Below are positions 17,034 to 24,323 of a stretch of DNA of 64,000 nucleotides, piece by piece. A model generated the notes under the pieces. The model had not been told where the DNA came from, made no database searches, and worked only from the letters and a program-made list of their open reading frames with translations. Origin of the DNA: Brevibacillus antibioticus (lineage in GTDB: Bacteria > Bacillota > Bacilli > Brevibacillales > Brevibacillaceae); contig NZ_SZNK01000001.1 of the NCBI RefSeq assembly GCF_005217615.1, positions 5,021,001 to 5,085,000 on the forward strand, given 5' to 3'. How positions within the stretch are numbered: the first letter of the stretch is position 1; every line of letters starts with the position of its first letter. The position numbers and the translations under genes are program-made.

Positions 17034-18131
17034 ATGGAACCAATTCAACTGATGGAAGCGGCAGAGCAATTTATCCGGACATGCTATCGTGAACTGGACA
17101 AGACATCGGACGAAACCGAGCGACGAATCCAGGAAGTCCGACAGACGATCGAACAGCAGGGATACTATGAGCATACAGCAGAGGAGCTTCGTCACGGAGC
17201 AAAAATGGCCTGGCGCAACAGCAATCGATGTATTGGGCGGTTCTTTTGGGAATCGTTAGTTGTGATAGATGAGCGGCATGTCGAAACAGAAGAGGAAATG
17301 GCGCAGGCCATGCTCCGACACATCGACTTTGCCACCAATGACGGGAAGATTCGCCCGACCATCACGGTATTTGCACCTGCTGTAGCAGGCAGAGCTCCCA
17401 TGCGCATCTGGAATGACCAACTGATTCGCTACGCGGGATACGAGACAGAGCACGGCATACTGGGTGACCCGATATCGCTTTCGTTGACGAAGCTATGTGA
17501 GAGCCTTGGATGGCAAGGTAAAGGCACAAACTACGACGTTTTGCCGCTTGTCGTGCAAATTGGAGATCGGACACCGCAGTTTTTTGAGATTCCTCAGGAG
17601 CTGGTCTTGGAGGTGCCGATCGTGCATCCAGATTTGCCGGGCTTTGCTGATATGGAATTGCAATGGTACGGGGTTCCTATTGTTTCGAATATGCGCATGG
17701 AGATTGGCGGTATCGACTATTTGGCCGCTCCATTTAACGGTTGGTACATGGGAACGGAGATCGGTGCGCGCAATTTCGCTGACCAAGAACGATATAACCT
17801 GCTGCCAAAGGTCGCAGAGGTCATGGGGCTCGATACGAGCAGGGAAGTGACACTTTGGAGAGACAAAGCGCTCATCGAGCTGAATGTAGCCGTCCTGCAT
17901 TCCTTCAAGGAAAAAGGAGTATCGATTGTCGATCACCACACGGCGAGCCAGCAATTCAAGCGATTTGAGGAAAGAGAAGAGAAATGTGGTCGAGCCGTTA
18001 CGGGTGACTGGACATGGCTGGTTCCGCCGATCTCTGGAGCAGCTACGCATATTTTCCACAGTCTGTACGACAACACCATCCATACGCCGAATTTCTTTTA
18101 CCAGGAAAAGCCTGTGCTCGGTAAAAAATAA
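17034..18131 (+). CDS. nos: Bacterial nitric oxide synthase oxygenase
   Basis: A protein of 365 residues when started at ATG 17034. The heme-thiolate signature [10 protein letters not shown] places the ligand Cys at residue 66, the same number as I recall for B. subtilis NOS, which supports this start. Substrate and pterin regions follow ([33 protein letters not shown]). It makes NO from arginine and uses a general cellular reductase, since no reductase domain is attached. An earlier in-frame ATG at 16962 lies over a GGAGG and has no ribosome site of its own. The chosen ATG has AGAGGG only 3 bases upstream, so initiation here is unusual. Confidence 0.93.
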   Translation: MEPIQLMEAAEQFIRTCYRELDKTSDETERRIQEVRQTIEQQGYYEHTAEELRHGAKMAWRNSNRCIGRFFWESLVVIDERHVETEEEMAQAMLRHIDFATNDGKIRPTITVFAPAVAGRAPMRIWNDQLIRYAGYETEHGILGDPISLSLTKLCESLGWQGKGTNYDVLPLVVQIGDRTPQFFEIPQELVLEVPIVHPDLPGFADMELQWYGVPIVSNMRMEIGGIDYLAAPFNGWYMGTEIGARNFADQERYNLLPKVAEVMGLDTSREVTLWRDKALIELNVAVLHSFKEKGVSIVDHHTASQQFKRFEEREEKCGRAVTGDWTWLVPPISGAATHIFHSLYDNTIHTPNFFYQEKPVLGKK

Positions 18132-18138
18132 GGTCTTC

Positions 18139-18171
18139 AAATGTCGCGAATGTGCTTCGCGGCATTTTTTT
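18139..18171 (+). terminator. Terminator of nos
   Basis: AAATGTCGCGAA pairs with TTCGCGGCATTT around a short loop, followed by a T-run. Nearly the same hairpin recurs at 20282. Confidence 0.88.
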
Positions 18172-18231
18172 GTACGTGATGTCACATAGAGGGTGACATG
18201 GTACGTTATACCAGTTGGAAGGAGGGAGAGA

Positions 18232-18819
18232 GTGGACACGAAACAGATAGAAGAACTCGTGGATGAGATCATTCAGGGAGCGGATGACCGCTACGCTACC
18301 ATCATGAAAAGCTACCAAACCCCGATATTTCACTACTGCTACCACATCTTGGGGAATCGGTTCGAAGCAGAGGATGCCACACAGGAGGTCTTCTTCAAGG
18401 CTTATCGTAGCTTGAAAAAATACAGTCCAACCATGCCCTTTGCAGCTTGGCTTTATAAAATAGCCTATCACCATTGCATCGATCTCATCAGAAAAAGGAA
18501 ATGGACACAGCTGTTGCCATTTTTGATGCAGGACAAAGAGTCTCAATCAGACATCGAGCGGCATATTGAAAATGTTTATTTCAGTGAGGATGTATTTCTT
18601 GCTATGCAGACACTCTCGGTAGAGGAAAGAACGCTTCTCTTGCTGCGAGGCGTGGAAGAAAAGACCTACGAGGAAATTTCCTTGATCATGAACAAAAACG
18701 CTGCCAGTCTGCGCAAAAAATTCGAGCGTACGGCATCGAAGTTCCGATCCGCTTATTCTCCTTTCGGGAAAGGAGGGTCAACTCACGATGAGTCCAAACA
18801 AATCGCACGAGAATATTAA
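18232..18819 (+). CDS. ECF-type RNA polymerase sigma factor
   Basis: A protein of about 195 residues. Region 2 reads EAEDATQEVFFKAYRSL and AAWLYKIAYHHCIDLIRKRK; region 4 is LSVEERTLLLLRGVEEKTYEEISLIM followed by a helix-turn-helix. Start is GTG 18232 with AAGGAGG 6 bases upstream. The last 32 bases overlap the next gene, which encodes a single-span membrane protein, the usual arrangement for a sigma factor and its anti-sigma. The signal it answers is unknown. Confidence 0.9.
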   Translation: MDTKQIEELVDEIIQGADDRYATIMKSYQTPIFHYCYHILGNRFEAEDATQEVFFKAYRSLKKYSPTMPFAAWLYKIAYHHCIDLIRKRKWTQLLPFLMQDKESQSDIERHIENVYFSEDVFLAMQTLSVEERTLLLLRGVEEKTYEEISLIMNKNAASLRKKFERTASKFRSAYSPFGKGGSTHDESKQIAREY

Positions 18820-19738
18820 GGACCTGTTCAATGACCCGCGTATCCCGCAGGAGATTGACATTAGCAAGCAAGTGATGACCAAAATCAAACGAGACAAGGA
18901 GAGATTTTTTGTGAAATACAAGGTAAGCATATTAATCGCTATTGGTTTGATCGCCAGCATTTCATCGGGCTATGCTGCTGTCCAATACTATCAGTTGAAG
19001 AATGAGAAGGGCGAGGTTTTGTATGAGGAAAAGAACAGTTCACAGTATCAGGGCAAATCGAAAATCGTTAAAGAGTTAGAGCCCGAAAAGGAGAAATATT
19101 ACGATAAACGTTGGGAAATTGAGGATACCTTGGAGCCGGGAACTGCGGCTGCTCTCTATATCGCCGTTTACAACCCAAAGAAAACGGTGGAGAGAGTCTC
19201 AAGACCGTTTGAATTTGCCACATTAACAGACCTTCGTAAGAAAATGGGGGAAGGGGTATATGTGCCTGAAACGCTGCCAGGAGGGTATCATTTTTTAGAT
19301 GCTCGCTTCGCAAATGGCATCCAATTCGATTATGAGAAGTATGACAAGGAAGCTCTGTACAAACAAGCAGAAAAAGAGAAAAAAGAATTCGTCATGCAAC
19401 CCTTGGAATGGACGAATGAGCTAGATTATATGTATGCGACATACAAGGATTCAGAGGGAAGCTATTTAAATTTCAACATCACCAATTACGAAGACGTTGA
19501 GGGCAGCACAACGTATGTAGTTGACCTGGATAAACAGAAAAAAGAGGTAATAAAAATAGGAAAAACGGAAGTGCTGTATACAGAAGAAGCTAGTGAAGAC
19601 CGGGTTAGCAAAAGAATTGTCTGGGTAACAGAGGATTCCGGCAAGAAATTGCAGTATGAAGTATCGACAGACGGAGACAAATTGAACAAGGATACTATCA
19701 GCCAGTTCGTCAATGTTGTTGTCCCGAAAAACAAATAG
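18788..19738 (+). CDS. Putative membrane-anchored anti-sigma factor
   Basis: A protein of 316 residues. The cytoplasmic N-terminus (about 45 residues) is followed by one membrane span (SILIAIGLIASISSGYAAVQ) and a charged extracellular domain of about 250 residues that resembles DUF4367-type sensor domains (VPETLPGGYHFLDARF, then a beta-rich end). It overlaps the sigma gene by 32 bases. No zinc-binding anti-sigma motif is visible, so sigma binding by the short N-terminal region is inferred from context. Confidence 0.75.
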   Translation: MSPNKSHENIKDLFNDPRIPQEIDISKQVMTKIKRDKERFFVKYKVSILIAIGLIASISSGYAAVQYYQLKNEKGEVLYEEKNSSQYQGKSKIVKELEPEKEKYYDKRWEIEDTLEPGTAAALYIAVYNPKKTVERVSRPFEFATLTDLRKKMGEGVYVPETLPGGYHFLDARFANGIQFDYEKYDKEALYKQAEKEKKEFVMQPLEWTNELDYMYATYKDSEGSYLNFNITNYEDVEGSTTYVVDLDKQKKEVIKIGKTEVLYTEEASEDRVSKRIVWVTEDSGKKLQYEVSTDGDKLNKDTISQFVNVVVPKNK

Positions 19739-19757
19739 CTCTTACTTCACAAATAGG

Positions 19758-19791
19758 AACCCCCGAACTCAGCTACTGATTCGGGGGTTTT
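19758..19791 (+). terminator. Terminator of the sigma/anti-sigma operon
   Basis: AACCCCCGAA pairs with TTCGGGGGTT and runs into TTTG. It lies 20 bases past the anti-sigma stop codon. Confidence 0.9.
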
Positions 19792-19913
19792 GCCTGAACA
19801 AGTAGATTCCTCAATCAGGTGAGTATACTCAAAAGAACCGAGGATGTGCGATGAGTTAAGGAAAATTTTAGTTTTATCATACGATTTTATTTAACATTTC
19901 TTCTTACCCTAAA

Positions 19914-19941
19914 TGTAGCAAGTAAGAGATTTACTTGCACA
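19914..19941. promoter_or_regulatory. Hairpin in the leader of the small ORF at 19975
   Basis: TGTAGCAAGTAA and TTACTTGCACA form an 8-bp perfect core helix with flanking pairs and a 5-base loop. It ends 15 bases before the AAAAGGAG ribosome site. It has no T-tail and could be an operator or a leader RNA structure. Confidence 0.4.
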
Positions 19942-19974
19942 TAAAAAAGGATATCAAAAGGAGCGAGTCTAAGA

Positions 19975-20247
19975 ATTTCATTCGTTTTTTCTGAGGATGG
20001 CCAGAGAGTAACCATTAAAGACAGTAAATTAGGTGATTTCGAGGCTACGGTTAAAGATCTTTCCGCGAAGTTAGGTATCAAGGCAGATGATCTTAATCTA
20101 TCTTCACATATCATTGAAATGAAACCCAATGCGACAGGCAGCAAGATTATTGTCAAAGAAACTTCCTTTAAAGGTGAAGTGAAAGAGTATGAGAGCAGCG
20201 ATAATGATGTCCTCATGCTGTTCGGTCTTCACAAAGTAACGAAATAA
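19975..20247 (+). CDS. Small soluble protein, about 90 residues, with a non-canonical start
   Basis: An open frame runs from after TAA 19942 to TAA 20245. A good ribosome site (AAAAGGAG, 19956-19963) precedes it, but the only codon at fair spacing is ATT at 19975; no ATG, GTG or TTG occurs until Met49. The product would be a charged alpha/beta protein (ending ESSDNDVLMLFGLHKVTK) with no motif I recognise. A terminator follows 35 bases after the stop. Either it uses a rare ATT start, as a few autoregulated genes do, or an upstream start was lost and this is a decaying gene. Confidence 0.5.
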   Translation: MSFVFSEDGQRVTIKDSKLGDFEATVKDLSAKLGIKADDLNLSSHIIEMKPNATGSKIIVKETSFKGEVKEYESSDNDVLMLFGLHKVTK

Positions 20248-20281
20248 GCCGGTAAGGTAATGCCGAAAAAATAAAACTACC

Positions 20282-20312
20282 AATGTCGCGAACATGCTTC
20301 GCGGCATTTTTT
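20282..20312 (+). terminator. Terminator after the small ORF
   Basis: AATGTCGCGAA pairs with TTCGCGGCATT around CATGC, then TTTT. The stem is almost identical to the nos terminator at 18139. Confidence 0.85.
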
Positions 20313-20386
20313 GTGACCAATTGTAAATGGTATCTCGGATAACGCGAAAAAGATGGGCAGAGCAATCTCTTTATGCTAAAATTCAC

Positions 20387-20405
20387 GAGAATGATTATCA
20401 GTTTC
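20387..20405. promoter_or_regulatory. Fur box before the siderophore-binding protein gene
   Basis: GAGAATGATTATCAGTTTC keeps the central TGATTATCA palindrome and about two-thirds of the Fur consensus. It lies 31 bases before the TTG start. Confidence 0.65.
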
Positions 20406-20435
20406 AAGAGTTGATTCGTTGAAGGAGAGGTTCTT

Positions 20436-21407
20436 TTGAGAATGAGAAAATCAGGCTTAGATAAGATCATAATGGTAGCTCTTATTATGGTCATGATCAG
20501 CATGTTATCAGCTTGCGGACAGACACCAGCCAATCCAACTTCTCAACCTGCGCAGGAGGGTTCAGATAACGAGAGTAACAATGAATATATCACCTACGAG
20601 GCGTTTAATGGCACAGTGAGAATTCCTAAGGACCCAAAAAGGGCTGTGATACTTGCGGACAGCTATGTTGGACACTTTCTAACACTGGGGGTCAAGCCTA
20701 TCGGTATCACGGACCATGCTATGGAAAACCCGTATTTTAAAGGAAAGCTGGATGGTATCGAGAGCGTGGGCGACGGAACATCGGTAGAAAAAGTACTGTC
20801 GATGAATCCTGATTTACTTATTGTATTTGAAGGGGATCAGAATATTGAGCAGTTTACCAAAATAGCGCCAACGGTAGTGATTCCATACGGAAAGAAGCCA
20901 ATCCGCGAAGAACTGCGTGAGTTTGGGAAAATGACAGGAAGAGAAGACAAAGCGAATGAGTGGATTGCCGAATGGGACAAGAAAATTGCTGAGGCAAAAC
21001 CTAAGGTGCAAGGAGCGGTAGGAGATAAAACCGTTTCGATTCTACAGCCGTACGCCAAGGGGATCTATGCGTTTGGGCACAACTTCGGAAGGGGTGGAGA
21101 CATCCTTTACGGCGAATTTCAGTTGAAGGCTCCGAATGCCGTACAAAAAGAAGCTATTGATAGCAATACAGGCTGGGCGGAGGTCTCACTCGAAACACTG
21201 CCGGACTTTGCGGGAGACTACCTTTTTACCAGTGCATGGTCCGGAGATGATGCCAATCCAGAGAGTGTATACAGTACAAACGTTTGGAAAGGCTTGTCGG
21301 CAGTAAAAAATAACAAGGTTTTTCAGATCGATCAGAAAGGTTCCTATTTTAATGACCCGATCTCCTTGGAAGCGCAACTCACGTTCATTGTAGAAAAATT
21401 AACGTAG
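20436..21407 (+). CDS. Iron-siderophore-binding lipoprotein (orphan ABC receptor)
   Basis: A lipoprotein of 323 residues with lipobox LSAC, a Pro/Ser/Gln linker and a periplasmic-binding-protein type III fold (DPKRAVILADSYVGHFLTLGVKP, then LSMNPDLLIVFEG and TGWAEVSLETLPDFAGDYLF). This group (FeuA, YfiY, FhuD2 relatives) hands ferric siderophores to ABC permeases. No permease gene is adjacent, so it must use one encoded elsewhere. TTG at 20436 has GGAG 8 bases upstream; the ATG two codons on is 14 bases away. A Fur-box match lies just upstream. Confidence 0.9.
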   Translation: MRMRKSGLDKIIMVALIMVMISMLSACGQTPANPTSQPAQEGSDNESNNEYITYEAFNGTVRIPKDPKRAVILADSYVGHFLTLGVKPIGITDHAMENPYFKGKLDGIESVGDGTSVEKVLSMNPDLLIVFEGDQNIEQFTKIAPTVVIPYGKKPIREELREFGKMTGREDKANEWIAEWDKKIAEAKPKVQGAVGDKTVSILQPYAKGIYAFGHNFGRGGDILYGEFQLKAPNAVQKEAIDSNTGWAEVSLETLPDFAGDYLFTSAWSGDDANPESVYSTNVWKGLSAVKNNKVFQIDQKGSYFNDPISLEAQLTFIVEKLT

Positions 21408-21412
21408 AAGTA

Positions 21413-21467
21413 AAACCCCCGAAACAAATGTAGCAAGTATGCTTTGCTACTATGATTCGGGGGTTTT
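21413..21467. terminator. Bidirectional terminator
   Basis: AAAACCCCCGAA pairs with TTCGGGGGTTTTT, and a second helix (GTAGCAA/TTTGCTAC) sits in the loop. It lies between convergent genes. Confidence 0.88.
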
Positions 21468-21477
21468 TGTTATTTAT

Positions 21478-23100
21478 CTAGCGGTTGTAATAACTGCTAA
21501 GAGCAGGGAGCAGACCCAACGGATTTTTCCGCAAATCCTTGGCACTAAAGAAAATACTGCCCTGAACCTGAGGAACCATCGCGTTGTAATTCAACTGGTT
21601 GATAATCTCCTGGGCACTCTGCCAGCCAGCCTCAGCCGTTCCCAGCTTGTATGGCGAATGACCGATGTAGAGCTTGACGTTCGTCCCTTGTACTTCGTTT
21701 GCCCACCAAGTAACGAGCTTGTCATATTGGGCAGGCGCGAAGGAAAGGCTCCAATAAATTTGCGGAGTCACATAATCGATCCATCCTTGTTGAATCCATG
21801 TGCGCACATCGGCAAACATGTGGTCATAAGCAGTAACGCCAGCTTTTGTATCGGAGCCGGTCGGGTCGACGTTGCTGTTGCGCCATACACCGAATGGACT
21901 GATCCCGAACTGAACGTGAGGCTTGACGCTCTTGATGGACTGATTCAATTGTTGAACAAACTGATTGATATTATCGCGGCGCCAGTCTGCTTTGGATACG
22001 ATTTTTTTGCTGTTGTAAGCCTTGAATGCTGCATCGTCTGCAAAGGCGACATTGGAAGGATAGAAATAATCATCCAGATGGACACCATCGATTTCATAGC
22101 GCTGCACGACTTCCATGACTTCGTTGATAATTTGCTGACGTGCTGCCGGAACACCCGGATTGATGTACAACTTTTTGTTGGCATTCACAATCCAGTCAGG
22201 GTGCTGCTTGATCACGTGATTCGCTGGCAATTGGTCTGTTTTTGCATCGGTAGTGGCACGGAACGGGTTGAACCAAGCATGGAATTGCATCCCGCGCCTA
22301 TGCGTTTCTTCTACCATAAAGGCAAGTGGGTCGTAGCCAGGATTTTTCCCTGGAGTTCCCGTCAAAAATCTCGACCATGGAGTGAGTGTAGAAGGGTACA
22401 GTGCATCTCCAGATGGACGCACTTGCACGAAAACAGCGTTCATTCCCATGGCTTGCAGTTCATCTAGTAGCTGTATGTATTCTTGTTGCTGTTTCGCTTG
22501 GTTTCCGTAAGAACCGGAAGAAGGCCAGTCCAAGTTGTAGACCGTAGATATCCATACCCCGCGCAAGCCTCCGTTTGTCACGATCGGCGTGCCTGGTGCC
22601 ATACCGCCAGTTTCACTCGATACATCCGGTGGTTGTGGTGTCATGGTAGCGACGTTTCCGCTTTGCAGGCGAATGGTTCTTGTTTTGTCTTCCCATTTTA
22701 CCTCAAGTCCCATTTGCTCGGAGACAAAGCGCAGCGGAACCATAATTCTTCCTTGTTTGTTCTGAACAGAAGCATCGAGTAGGACGCTATTGTTGTTCAC
22801 GAGAGCGTTCTTTTGATTAACCGTCAGGGACAACAAGGTATCTTGCTTGCTGATCATTGCGGTTTGAGACTTTGGCTCCCAATTTACTTTGGCTCCCAGA
22901 TTTTCACCGATCACCCGCATTGGGACCATCGTTACGTTTGCTTTTGGAACAATGTACGGAGCGACGTCACTTTTGATTTGTTGCCCGTCTAAATAGATGC
23001 TGATGCCAGAGGATGTCTGCGCGGCCTGCACGGAAATCCCCATCGTTGGAATACATAGTACGAACATTAGCAAAAGCATAAACCACTTGCGTACTTTCAT
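21478..23100 (-). CDS. Secreted GHL10-type glycoside hydrolase-like protein with stalk domain
   Basis: A protein of about 540 residues. A signal peptide is followed by a copper-amine-oxidase-like stalk domain (about 30-150, with MVPMRVIGENLG and MVPLRFVSEQMG repeats). The C-terminal DUF187/GHL10 barrel (about 185-520) shows RGVWISTVYNLDWPS, GMNAVFVQVRPSGDALYPS, HAWFNPFRA and GVHLDDYFYP. Relatives are thought to act on cell wall or exopolysaccharide, but few have been tested. I chose ATG 23100, 10 bases after GGAGG, over the TTG at 23109 that almost touches it. It stands alone between terminators. Confidence 0.9.
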   Translation of the reverse strand: MKVRKWFMLLLMFVLCIPTMGISVQAAQTSSGISIYLDGQQIKSDVAPYIVPKANVTMVPMRVIGENLGAKVNWEPKSQTAMISKQDTLLSLTVNQKNALVNNNSVLLDASVQNKQGRIMVPLRFVSEQMGLEVKWEDKTRTIRLQSGNVATMTPQPPDVSSETGGMAPGTPIVTNGGLRGVWISTVYNLDWPSSGSYGNQAKQQQEYIQLLDELQAMGMNAVFVQVRPSGDALYPSTLTPWSRFLTGTPGKNPGYDPLAFMVEETHRRGMQFHAWFNPFRATTDAKTDQLPANHVIKQHPDWIVNANKKLYINPGVPAARQQIINEVMEVVQRYEIDGVHLDDYFYPSNVAFADDAAFKAYNSKKIVSKADWRRDNINQFVQQLNQSIKSVKPHVQFGISPFGVWRNSNVDPTGSDTKAGVTAYDHMFADVRTWIQQGWIDYVTPQIYWSLSFAPAQYDKLVTWWANEVQGTNVKLYIGHSPYKLGTAEAGWQSAQEIINQLNYNAMVPQVQGSIFFSAKDLRKNPLGLLPALSSYYNR

Positions 23101-23318
23101 CTTTGCCAATCCTCCGACAAGATAGATTTGCTTGAAACATTAGCCAATACGTTTGACGCTTTATTATATCGCTTTGTTACGCTCAAGTGGGAAGTTTCAG
23201 CAAAAAATGACGAAACTCATCGAAGAAAGGGAACCACCCAAGCTTCTCTGGCATAGGCAAAAGCATATGTTGTTTTCCTTCTGGTCATGGGACAAAAGTG
23301 AGGGAGAGGAGTGCAAGC

Positions 23319-24269
23319 ATGAGTTCTATTCTTGCGCAAAAGGCACCGATTGTTTTTGTTCCGGGGCTATTTGGGTCGATGAGTGATCGAATTATTCCGG
23401 GTACTGGTGATTGGGGCTTCGGGTTTGCCCGAACGGCTTACGAGCCATTTATCCGTTTGCTTGGAAAAATGGGTTACCCCCTCAATGAACAATTGTTTGT
23501 AGCTTTTTATGATTGGCGAAGGCAGATCGATATCTCAGCCGAGCGCTTTTTGCTACCTACCATCGAGCGGGCGAAGCAAACAACCGGTTCCCCTTATGTC
23601 AATCTCGTTTGTCATAGCATGGGGGGGCTTGTTGCCAGAGCCTATGTCCAAAGCGGATATTATCAAAACGATGTGGATCAGCTGCTCATTTTTGCGACTC
23701 CCAACGCAGGATCGCCTGTCGCCTACAGCTATTGGGCAGGAGGGAAGCTGCCGCGCTCCGTTTCTGCCAAAAGAAATGTCATAGAGCTATACATGAATGT
23801 ATATCTGGCCTATTTGGAGCAAAGCATTCCTTTTCATCGTATACAAGCTATTCACAGACACTTTCCCAGTCTCCTTGACCTTACTCCGTCAGCAGCGTAT
23901 GGCGATTATTTGCTGGAGAAAAATCAGGGGGTAGAAGCTTTCGTCCCTTATGAAAAGATGGTCGTGAAAAATCAATACATGGATTACTTGAACGCAACGA
24001 TGGGGATTATTGCAGCCCGCAATATTCGCGTCACGTTGGTAGCTGGCATCGGACACGAAACGATTCATTACCTGCGAACAGTCCCTTCGCTGTCTCCCGA
24101 TAAATGGATCGATGGAAGAGTTGTGGGTTCGATCAATAGTGACGCTGGGGATGGGAGTGTCATGGCAAACAGTGTATTCGCGCTCGAAGGTGAGCGTTAT
24201 TACGTAGAGGCGACACATCTGGAGATTTTATATAAAAGTGAACCGCTTCTCCGGCAATTGCTAGAGTAG
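23319..24269 (+). CDS. Alpha/beta-hydrolase, lipase/acyltransferase-like
   Basis: A protein of 316 residues. The oxyanion region is PIVFVPGLFGSM, the nucleophile elbow is CHSMGGL (GxSxG type, Ser in the middle), and a late His lies in EATHLEIL. The layout resembles LCAT/PGAP1-like lipases. There is no signal peptide. ATG 23319 has GAGAGGAG 8 bases upstream and is preferred to GTG 23298. The region 23110-23297 before it contains nothing I can name. Substrate unknown. Confidence 0.85.
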   Translation: MSSILAQKAPIVFVPGLFGSMSDRIIPGTGDWGFGFARTAYEPFIRLLGKMGYPLNEQLFVAFYDWRRQIDISAERFLLPTIERAKQTTGSPYVNLVCHSMGGLVARAYVQSGYYQNDVDQLLIFATPNAGSPVAYSYWAGGKLPRSVSAKRNVIELYMNVYLAYLEQSIPFHRIQAIHRHFPSLLDLTPSAAYGDYLLEKNQGVEAFVPYEKMVVKNQYMDYLNATMGIIAARNIRVTLVAGIGHETIHYLRTVPSLSPDKWIDGRVVGSINSDAGDGSVMANSVFALEGERYYVEATHLEILYKSEPLLRQLLE

Positions 24270-24277
24270 GGAGAAAG

Positions 24278-24316
24278 AAAGGACCAAGCCGGGATGATCC
24301 CTGGACTTGGTCCTTT
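24278..24316. terminator. Bidirectional terminator
   Basis: AAAGGACCAAG pairs with CTTGGTCCTTT, with an inner GGG/CCC helix. It separates the hydrolase gene from the convergent adhesin gene. Confidence 0.88.
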
Positions 24317-24323
24317 AGATGAA

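Noticed and set aside
21439..22467. A 342-residue plus-strand frame opposite the GHL10 protein
   Set aside because: It is antisense to a well-supported secreted protein, starts inside a terminator and has no domain.
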